A stretch of 64,000 nucleotides of DNA from Evansella sp. AB-P1 (lineage in GTDB: Bacteria > Bacillota > Bacilli > Bacillales > Salisediminibacteriaceae). Below, piece after piece: positions 54,485-61,949 of this stretch (the first letter of the stretch is position 1; each line of letters starts with the position of its first letter). The position numbers and the translations under genes are program-made. The DNA lies in the NCBI RefSeq assembly GCF_029688925.1, contig NZ_JARUKY010000003.1:62001-126000 (forward strand). Direction: 5' to 3'. The notes under the pieces are model-generated. The model was not told the DNA's origin and searched no databases. It was given only the letters and a program-made list of their open reading frames with translations.

Positions 54485-55624
54485 CTATTTACCATTAACA
54501 GGGAGTTGTACCATGATTAAAGTACCTTTACCGATTTTCGAATCTATCGTTAAAAGGCCGTCTAACATGTTTACTCGTTCTCTCATCCCTAATAAACCAA
54601 ATGACCCTTCTTTTTTTACTTCTGGATCAAAGCCCGCGCCGTTATCTTTAATAATAGCTAAGGCCTTCGTTGCAGTTAATTCTATTTTAACAGCAATTTC
54701 TGTTGCTTTAGCATGCTTATTAGCGTTTTGCACTGCTTCCTGAACGAATCGAAATAAGGCAACTTCCATTTCTGATGGCAAGCGACGTTCTTTACCAAAG
54801 CTTTTAAAAACTATGCTAGCTGAAACATGCTCTTGAATATGCCTTAAATATCGTTCTAATGTAGGGACTAGTCCTAGATCATCTAATGCCATGGGACGTA
54901 GATCATAAATAATTCTCCGAACCTCTGCAAGGGAATCTTTTACGACAGAACGCAAATCACGAATTTCCTCCATTGCTTCCTTCACGCCTTTTTCCTTATA
55001 TATTCGTTCAATCAAGTCAGAACGAATCATCACATTTGCCATCATCTGAGCTGGTCCATCATGAATTTCTCTAGAAAGTCGCTTTCTTTCCTCTTCTTGC
55101 GCTTCAATAATTTTCAACCCTAATTTTTGCATTTCAACAGCATCGGCGACCATTTCTGTCACTTGCTTTAAATCTCCAGTAAGGTAATCAATCACCACAT
55201 TAATTTGTCCAACTAAGCTATCAGCTCGATCAATTGTATCCTTTAGCCTCAATAGCCTCCGTTCTATTTGATCTCGTCTTTCCCTTAATTGCTTCTCCTC
55301 TTGCCGTAAGATAGCTAACCGCACTTGATAATCATTTGCTTGCTCATATGCCTGCTTTACTTCTTCATCACTAAATTGGTTAAAATGCTTACTCACTTCC
55401 GATAATCGATTTCTTGCAAAACGGGAATGAACCTCCATTTTCTCGTTTTTCTCGATAATTTCAATGACACTTGATTGAACACTTTCTAGTTCAGACTTTA
55501 GAATATTATACTCTCCTCTAGAGTCCTCACCAATTTCAAATATCTTTTCCTTACTATCCCCAACAGCATCCATCATTTTTTCTAAGATGATTTCAATTGT
55601 GCTTTGTTCTTTAATATTGGACAT
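54485..55624 (-). CDS. degS: Cytoplasmic sensor kinase DegS
   Basis: 379 residues. N-terminal sensor with a long coiled coil (about 30-160), HisKA_3 dimerisation with the phosphorylated His in RLSREIHDGPAQMMAN (about 185), and an HATPase domain with NANKHA and the glycine boxes DNGAGFD and GSFGLLGMRERV. No membrane span, as in DegS. It phosphorylates DegU. Confidence 0.97.
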   Translation of the reverse strand: MSNIKEQSTIEIILEKMMDAVGDSKEKIFEIGEDSRGEYNILKSELESVQSSVIEIIEKNEKMEVHSRFARNRLSEVSKHFNQFSDEEVKQAYEQANDYQVRLAILRQEEKQLRERRDQIERRLLRLKDTIDRADSLVGQINVVIDYLTGDLKQVTEMVADAVEMQKLGLKIIEAQEEERKRLSREIHDGPAQMMANVMIRSDLIERIYKEKGVKEAMEEIRDLRSVVKDSLAEVRRIIYDLRPMALDDLGLVPTLERYLRHIQEHVSASIVFKSFGKERRLPSEMEVALFRFVQEAVQNANKHAKATEIAVKIELTATKALAIIKDNGAGFDPEVKKEGSFGLLGMRERVNMLDGLLTIDSKIGKGTLIMVQLPVNGK

Positions 55625-55923
55625 ACGATTCCCTACCTTTAATTTCAGCTGTCAATGTAGCCTTTATTGATTTTCATCCCCTATTATTCCCCTATGAAAA
55701 TTTTATGCTTTTCTTCTATAAAAAAAAAGGGTTATTTTTTGTAGAAGTATCATACTTTAGACATATATTATCGACAAGCAATTATTTAATTCGATTTATA
55801 AAAACATATTTCTTCATTAATATAAGATTTCGTTCTATTAACGTAAATTTTACACATTGACTATCATGAAAATAGTTAAACCAAATATATAAATACCATT
55901 CATTCATAAAGCTCAGGAGTGAT
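55625..55923. other. Upstream region of degS
   Basis: About 300 AT-rich bp that should hold the degS promoter; nothing else recognised. Confidence 0.4.
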
Positions 55924-56185
55924 GTGTTTTCCCACCTGATGGTGCAAATTCCATTGCATGGGAAGTCTCCCCTGAAAACAAGAACGGTTCAGCAGTGAAG
56001 GGTGACGACTCCAGTGGGAAAAGCAATATCAGAAGACCCGACAATTCGGCACGATAGTGCGAAGTGGGGAGGCTGAGGCATTACCCGCGGAAAGCTGTCA
56101 CCTGTAACGGATGAACACCTTTGAAAGAATATTTTCATATGTCATGGTGCAATTTCCACTTGAATGGAGGTCTACCATGAAAATA
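55924..56185. repeat. Composite repeat: hairpin-core-hairpin
   Basis: Best preserved copy in the window. Left hairpin 55924-55980, core about 55983-56120 (GGTTCAGCAGTGAAGGG, GACGACTCCAGTGGG, CGACAATTCGGCACGATAG, GGAGGCTGAGGCATTACCCG, CGGAAAGCTGTCACC) and right hairpin 56129-56185 (CATGGTGCAA, AATGGAGGTCTACC). It lies between degS and yvyE. Confidence 0.78.
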
Positions 56186-56341
56186 TCAATGCTAAAACAG
56201 ACATCTTAGTATGGTTCTCACCTTGACACACCTATTCATTCATCATAACCTAAAAATAATTAATATGTCGTAAATATTCGATTTTTAGTTATTTAGTATG
56301 ATACGCTTTGATCAGTTTTTGATACGAAAGGGGGGAATTTG

Positions 56342-56980
56342 ATGATTACTAGTTATTTTACAGTAAAAGGATTTGGAGAACATGAAATTTCCATTCAACG
56401 TTCCCGATTTATCGCTTATGTGAACCGAGTTACAACCGAGGAAGAAGCGCAAGCCTTTATTGAAAAAATTAAAAAGGAAAACTGGAATGCTAATCATAAT
56501 TGCTCTGCCTATATGATCGGAGAAAATGATCAAATCCAAAAGGCAAACGATGATGGAGAACCCTCTGGAACAGCAGGTGTTCCAATGCTAGAAGTATTAA
56601 AGCAACGACAGCTAAAAGATACTGTAGTTGTCGTAACTCGTTATTTTGGTGGAGTTAAGCTTGGTGCAGGTGGTTTGATTAGGGCATATAGCACTAGTAC
56701 TTCAGAAGGACTTAAAGCTACAGGAATTGTTCAACGAAATCTAGCTCAAGTTTATCGAACGTCGATTGATTATCATTTTTTAGGGAAAGTGGAAAACGAA
56801 TTACGTTCTTCCCCTTTTTTAATAAAGGAAATTGAATATTTAGACCAAGTGCACGTTCATACATATGTGATTGTAGGAGAAGAAAACAAATTTGAAGAAT
56901 GGATGACTAACCTAACTAACGGTCAAGGGAAAATCGAAAAAACCTCCGTCAAATATCTTGAAGAAGATATTCCCTACTAA
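56342..56980 (+). CDS. yvyE: YigZ/YvyE family protein
   Basis: 212 residues with the IMPACT/YigZ fold: RSRFIAYVNRV, NHNCSAYMIGEN, DDGEPSGTAGVPML, VVVTRYFGGVKLGAGGLIRAYS. C-terminal domain is DUF1949-like. ATG 56342 follows AAAGGGGGG. Divergent from degS as in B. subtilis. Role unclear, possibly RNA or ribosome related. Confidence 0.94.
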   Translation: MITSYFTVKGFGEHEISIQRSRFIAYVNRVTTEEEAQAFIEKIKKENWNANHNCSAYMIGENDQIQKANDDGEPSGTAGVPMLEVLKQRQLKDTVVVVTRYFGGVKLGAGGLIRAYSTSTSEGLKATGIVQRNLAQVYRTSIDYHFLGKVENELRSSPFLIKEIEYLDQVHVHTYVIVGEENKFEEWMTNLTNGQGKIEKTSVKYLEEDIPY

Positions 56981-56995
56981 CAAACCATATAGCAT

Positions 56996-57044
56996 AAGTT
57001 CACAAAATCGTGCGGGACATGGTCCCGTACGATTTTGTGAACTT
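56996..57044 (+). terminator. REP-like palindrome / terminator of yvyE
   Basis: 23-bp stem with one wobble pair: AAGTTCACAAAATCGTGCGG... to its mirror ending TGTGAACTT, loop ATG, then TTTT. Same sequence family as 24356-24392. Confidence 0.88.
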
Positions 57045-57106
57045 TTTTGTAAAACAAAACAAGCATGCAAATTATCCTATTCCGTTCCATTTGACGATGC
57101 TTGTCT

Positions 57107-58063
57107 TCACATGAATTGTTCTGCAAAATCTCTGCTGTTATAAAATTCTAATGTTAAGCCATCCCTCACCTTCAGCCTTCCTCCATTTCTCCTCATCATT
57201 CTTGAAATAAGGTGGAGGTAAAACATGAGTTCATTATCTTGATGGTAAAGTACACCTTCTTGATGTACGGATGATTTTACTGATACAAAAAATCTATCTT
57301 CTTCCAAAGTAAAAATAACTTTAATACCTACCATATCCTCTACGAATTCTATCCACTTCTTTAAAATTAGCTGCAATATTAAACGTAGCTTCTTTTTATC
57401 TATAAACACATTCTTACTACCGTCTCCTTCAATTTCAAACACAATATAAGGTGTAAACTCTGGAGACTGTTCATGTAAATGGGTTTCAATATAATGCATC
57501 AACTCATGAACAGGAAGTTCCACAGCCTGAGGAGGAGTATCGAAATTAAAATTTAAAAAGTCATTTACATAATTTTTCCCTTTTACTACTTCTTGTTGGG
57601 CAATTTTTAATAAGTCACTATTATCATTTGGGTTCTTATCTTGTTCATTCATTAGTATTTGTAAAATTCCATATACAGGTGTCAATGCATTTAAAATTTC
57701 ATGGGCATATCGAAGACTAATTTGTTGTATGAGCCGTTCTGTATCCGGTGTCCAACGAGCAGAAGATGTAAGGAGATGGTCATTGAGATTCTGTAACAAA
57801 TCAACATTATCATGATCTATATTTTTTAAAACATTTTCATCTATTTGTTTTTTATCTAGTAGGGAATAAAAATCAGAAGCCAAAGACGTAGTTAATATGC
57901 TAGCACCATTGTTAAGGTCTTTTTCCAACCCCACATGATTACGACAATGCTGGCATATATGGCTAATATAACCTTCCTCATCAACGATCATCCTACCAGG
58001 ACAATCCCCTTCATTATTATATTCGTTCATTATAGTGAATTTATCTACAGCACGATATCCCAA
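57107..58063 (-). CDS. Degenerate sensor histidine kinase-like protein
   Basis: 318 residues, no membrane span. A short N-terminal Cys block (DCPGRMIVDEEGYISHICQHC) could bind metal. A HisKA-like helix carries YAHEILNALTPVYGILQILM, recalling the H-box HExxNPLT but with Ala for the Pro. The C-terminal domain has HATPase-like length, but the N-box position reads LRLILQLILKKWIEFV without the Asn, and no glycine boxes are seen. It is probably a phosphotransferase or pseudokinase, perhaps like Spo0B. TTG 58063 after GGTGGAG is tentative; ATG 58030 has no ribosome site. Confidence 0.6.
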   Translation of the reverse strand: MGYRAVDKFTIMNEYNNEGDCPGRMIVDEEGYISHICQHCRNHVGLEKDLNNGASILTTSLASDFYSLLDKKQIDENVLKNIDHDNVDLLQNLNDHLLTSSARWTPDTERLIQQISLRYAHEILNALTPVYGILQILMNEQDKNPNDNSDLLKIAQQEVVKGKNYVNDFLNFNFDTPPQAVELPVHELMHYIETHLHEQSPEFTPYIVFEIEGDGSKNVFIDKKKLRLILQLILKKWIEFVEDMVGIKVIFTLEEDRFFVSVKSSVHQEGVLYHQDNELMFYLHLISRMMRRNGGRLKVRDGLTLEFYNSRDFAEQFM

Positions 58064-58807
58064 TCACTCCACCTTCTCCCTAGTACAAATCATCTACAAA
58101 TTCCTTTTAATATTCATCCCCATAAAAACATTAGCTCAATAATACCATTGTAAAAAAATACATTTTAATACTTATATTGTCATATATCATCGTATTATGC
58201 TTATTTCCTCAAATATCGACGAATAACTCACTAATTCTAAATATAAATGTATTAACATATGACTAGATGAATTTGCTTATTTTTTCCTATATTTTTCTTC
58301 GTATTTTAACAAAAACTGATATATATCATTCTAAATACACACATTTTTTACTTACTTTATTATTTTAATACGCTACTAAATCAATTGTAAATACAATTCG
58401 AAATAAATTCCTCTTGACAAACAATATATTATTCGACATTTTTTTACGGTTATGACAAATTATCTACAAAATTTAGTACACCAATAGAAAGTGTCTAATC
58501 ACTATTACCTTATAGTTTTAATTTTTTTTCAACAAAATTTGACAATATACTACCTACCAGGACATTTGCGTTTATTTAGTTGCCTATCATTTTTTAGGAT
58601 GATTGCCTCTTTGACCAATTAATCCACTTCATTACTTAATCCAAAAAATAGTATTTACTGTCGAATAATATTGATGTAAAATGTATTGATGGTTCATTTT
58701 CGAATCATTTTTTATACATTATTTGTATAAAATTTTAGGAATGATACATTCTTTACGTTTATTTCGTCTATATATTTTAAAATCTATATAATAGAGGGGT
58801 GTCTCCT
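58064..58807. other. Divergent intergenic region
   Basis: About 740 very AT-rich bp between the kinase-like gene and the first LCP gene. It must hold two promoters; no specific site or repeat is defined. Confidence 0.4.
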
Positions 58808-59812
58808 GTGACACAATCAAGAACGGAATATCAAAGAAGCAAGAAGAAGAAGCCAAAGAAGAAATTAAAAATTACTTTATATACATTGTTAGTATTACTG
58901 TTGCTTGTTGGAGGCGGAGTAGCTTATGTAGCAAGTAAAATTCTAGGTGTTACATCGAGTGCAGAATTGGATCGTGGAGCAATGTCTGATTTACGTGAAA
59001 ATACAGTAAATCCTAGTAAGGATCCAATCTCCATTTTATTCCTAGGTCTAGATAGTCGAGATGAGGATTTGTCAGGTCGAACAGATGCAATGATTTTTGC
59101 TACATTTAATCCTGAGGATTCATCCATCAAAATGTTAAACATCCCTCGTGACTCGCGAGTTGAAATTGTTGGGAGAGATAGACTAGATAAAATCAACCAT
59201 GCTCATGCCTTCGGTGGGGTTGACATGACCGTGGATACAGTTGAAAATCTGTTACAAGTTCCAGTTGATTACATCGTTTCTCTGAATTTCATTGCATTTA
59301 TGGAAATTGTGGATGAACTTGGTGGAGTGAATGTAAACGTGCCATTTACCTTTACAGAAAAAGACAATGCAACATACGGAACCATTACACTCCATGAAGG
59401 AGAGCAAACGTTAAACGGTCAGGAAGCTCTTGCATATGTTCGTATGAGAAAATCAGATCCTATGGGAGATTTAGGACGAGGAGAACGTCAAAAAGAAGTG
59501 ATTGAATCTATTATCCGTCAATCAGCTAGCTTCAGCTCAATTACAAGATTTGGGCCAATCATGGATAGCTTAGGAAATAATTTAAAAACTAATTTAAGCT
59601 TCGGTAACATTGTTTCCATGCACACCTATGCTTCAAGTCTAGGAAATATTGAATCTCTTACACTAGAAGGTGACAATCGTATTATTGAAGGTATTTATTA
59701 CTATGAATTACGTGATGAGTCAGTACAAGAAATCTCACGTACCTTTAAAGAACATTTAAACATGATAGAAAAGGTTGACCAAGATATAAACACAGAAGTA
59801 AACGAAAGCTAA
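58808..59812 (+). CDS. LytR-CpsA-Psr (LCP) family wall-polymer ligase, copy 1
   Basis: 334 residues. A Lys-rich cytoplasmic start, one membrane span (about 22-44, ITLYTLLVLLLLVGGGVAYV), then the LCP domain with ILFLGLDSRDEDLSGRTDAM, LNIPRDSRVEI, DKINHAHAFGG, and QEALAYVRMRKSDPMGDLGRGERQK. The Arg and Asp residues that bind the polyprenyl pyrophosphate are kept. LCP proteins attach teichoic acids or other glycopolymers to peptidoglycan outside the membrane. GTG 58808 follows AGAGGGG. Corresponds by position to tagV (yvhJ) of B. subtilis. Confidence 0.93.
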   Translation: MTQSRTEYQRSKKKKPKKKLKITLYTLLVLLLLVGGGVAYVASKILGVTSSAELDRGAMSDLRENTVNPSKDPISILFLGLDSRDEDLSGRTDAMIFATFNPEDSSIKMLNIPRDSRVEIVGRDRLDKINHAHAFGGVDMTVDTVENLLQVPVDYIVSLNFIAFMEIVDELGGVNVNVPFTFTEKDNATYGTITLHEGEQTLNGQEALAYVRMRKSDPMGDLGRGERQKEVIESIIRQSASFSSITRFGPIMDSLGNNLKTNLSFGNIVSMHTYASSLGNIESLTLEGDNRIIEGIYYYELRDESVQEISRTFKEHLNMIEKVDQDINTEVNES

Positions 59813-59823
59813 ATAACCGTTCA

Positions 59824-59864
59824 AAGAAGCCACCATTAGTTCTGAAAACTGATGGTGGTTTCTT
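59824..59864 (+). terminator. Terminator of LCP copy 1
   Basis: 18-bp stem with two wobble pairs (AAGAAGCCACCATTAGTT and mirror), loop CTGA, T-rich tail. Confidence 0.88.
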
Positions 59865-59973
59865 GATTTTTGACAACTCTTCGTAATGCATCATTTTCAG
59901 GGTAGTCTTTGAAAAATAGGAACGAACATGAGAAAATATTGTATAGTCGCTATTATGTTGGGAGGGGTAATAA

Positions 59974-60264
59974 ATGAAGATTGATGAAAACGAAGAGTTA
60001 TTAGCTTGGAAAGAAGAGTTAGAATCACGGAAAGATGAAATATTAAAAAGAAGAGAAATCATCGAAACAAAGCTTAATAAATATAGAATTCGTTTAAATA
60101 TGGCTTCAACAATTAAGGAACAAAACAAAGGAATTATTATGGACAAGTTGAAGGAAACAACAAACCATTATCGACGAGAGCTAGAAGAATTTACATTGGC
60201 AAACGAGGATGAACTTCAAGAAATCGAATCAATCATTGAAAAAATAGATCGAAAGCTCTTATAA
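59974..60264 (+). CDS. Small coiled-coil protein
   Basis: 96 residues, nearly all charged helix (LLAWKEELESRKDEILKRREIIETKLNKY; LQEIESIIEKIDRKLL). GGGAGGGG before the ATG is a strong ribosome site. It lies between the two LCP genes. No family recognised. Confidence 0.7.
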   Translation: MKIDENEELLAWKEELESRKDEILKRREIIETKLNKYRIRLNMASTIKEQNKGIIMDKLKETTNHYRRELEEFTLANEDELQEIESIIEKIDRKLL

Positions 60265-60707
60265 AACTTCATTTAACACCGCCTTCGGTCACGATAGTTC
60301 CAACAATATTTATATTCCCAATGATCTTGACCGCAGGCACAACCTAGCCTCCCCCCTCACCCTACTTCCAATTACAATTTTCACCAACTATTTTTCTAAA
60401 GTTCAACAATATTACATGATTGATTAACTATTAGAACATAATTTTACATTTTCTTACTAAAAGATTATATTTACTACCATCTAGTTTTATTGTAAAATAC
60501 AATAGTTGTCATAAAATAGTGTTGCTAGACTTTAATAGAAAGTTGACGCAGCAGTATTCTTTATACATTTTCTAAAAATTTTAGCTAGTAGGCTAGAATT
60601 TTTTTAATAGCTTTATGACAAAATATGGTGAAACCAATCACGTTTTTCATACGTCAAATTAAGTAGTGTTTATCAAGTATAAAATTAGAATAGAGGGGTG
60701 TCTTATA
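60265..60707. other. Upstream region of LCP copy 2
   Basis: About 440 AT-rich bp; a promoter is expected but none is assigned with confidence. Confidence 0.4.
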
Positions 60708-61724
60708 TTGGCACAATTTCGCACAAATAATAAAAAAACATTTAATAGTTTTTTCAAAATAACAGCATTATCTTTATTAGTAGTCTTCTTAATAGCTGGA
60801 AGTGTCTTAGCTTATATGGGCTACAAAATGGCAAGTGTCACATCTAGTGCACAGCAAGAGCTTGATCGTGGTGATCGTTCTGACTTAAGAGAAACAGTTG
60901 TAAACCCTAGTAATGATCCTATTTCTATCTTATTCCTTGGATTAGATAGTAGGGATGGAGATTTAACTGGCCGAACAGACGCTATGATTCTCACAACATT
61001 TAATCCTGAAGAAGGAACCATTAAAATGTTAAACATCCCACGGGACTCTCGAGTGGAGATTGTCGGTAGAGGATTCATGGATAAAATAAATCATGCTCAC
61101 GCATTCGGTGGCGTGGATATGACCATAGATACAGTAGAAAATTTGTTTGATATTCCTGTAGATTATTTTGTATCCCTTAACTTTGATGCCTTTATGGAAA
61201 TCATCGATGAATTAGGTGGCGTAACCGTTAATGTACCATTCACCTTTACAGAAAAAGACAATGCCACATACGGTACAATTGTTCTCGAAGAAGGAGAACA
61301 TCGATTAAACGGTCAAGAGGCATTAGCTTATGTACGAATGAGAAAGCAAGACCCTCAAGGTGATTTAGGCCGAGGAGAACGACAAAAGGAAGTCATTGAA
61401 GCAATTATAAAGGAAGCAGTATCCTTAAGCTCCATAACACGCTTTGGTTCAGTAATGGACAGTGTTGGAAACAATTTAAATACGAACATTACTTTTAACA
61501 ATATGTTATCTATGCATTCGTACGCAAACAAGTTAGGGAATATTGAATCACTCAAACTGGATGGACGAAATTATATAGAAGAGGGCATTTACTACTATAA
61601 GTTAGAGGAAGAGTCTGTAGCCGAAATTACCCAGACATTGCAGCTACACTTGAATATTATTAGTGAAGAGGATATACAAGTTCCAGAAGAAGAGTTTTAT
61701 AGTCAAAATAGTGTAACCAACTAA
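60708..61724 (+). CDS. LytR-CpsA-Psr (LCP) family wall-polymer ligase, copy 2
   Basis: 338 residues, a close paralogue of the gene at 58808 (same LCP motifs: ILFLGLDSRDGDLTGRTDAM, LNIPRDSRVEI, DKINHAHAFGG, EALAYVRMRKQDPQGDLGRGERQK). One N-terminal span (about 17-38). TTG 60708 follows AGAGGGG at seven bases, the same spacing and ribosome site as copy 1; the longer frame from 60666 lacks a site. Bacilli usually keep two or three LCP enzymes with overlapping roles. Confidence 0.92.
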   Translation: MAQFRTNNKKTFNSFFKITALSLLVVFLIAGSVLAYMGYKMASVTSSAQQELDRGDRSDLRETVVNPSNDPISILFLGLDSRDGDLTGRTDAMILTTFNPEEGTIKMLNIPRDSRVEIVGRGFMDKINHAHAFGGVDMTIDTVENLFDIPVDYFVSLNFDAFMEIIDELGGVTVNVPFTFTEKDNATYGTIVLEEGEHRLNGQEALAYVRMRKQDPQGDLGRGERQKEVIEAIIKEAVSLSSITRFGSVMDSVGNNLNTNITFNNMLSMHSYANKLGNIESLKLDGRNYIEEGIYYYKLEEESVAEITQTLQLHLNIISEEDIQVPEEEFYSQNSVTN

Positions 61725-61752
61725 TACTTCAAGATTAATATAATTTATTACT

Positions 61753-61800
61753 AAAAAAGCACCTTGGATGATAAATCAATTCTATCCAAGGTGCTTTTTT
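61753..61800 (+). terminator. Terminator of LCP copy 2
   Basis: Perfect 17-bp stem AAAAAAGCACCTTGGAT / ATCCAAGGTGCTTTTTT with a 14-nt loop. Confidence 0.93.
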
Positions 61801-61902
61801 AGCTTTCACCAAGCTGTAAGTATAACCTCTATAAGGACAAAATATATGAATATTTTATCTATATACTATAAAGTCGACCTTCTCACATATCTCCATAAAA
61901 AT

Positions 61903-61930
61903 GGATAGCTAGCACAGATGCTAGCTATCC
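61903..61930 (-). terminator. Terminator of the M14 carboxypeptidase gene
   Basis: 11-bp perfect stem GGATAGCTAGC / GCTAGCTATCC, loop ACAGAT, T-run on the minus strand. Confidence 0.9.
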
Positions 61931-61949
61931 TACTTAAAATTCAAACTCT

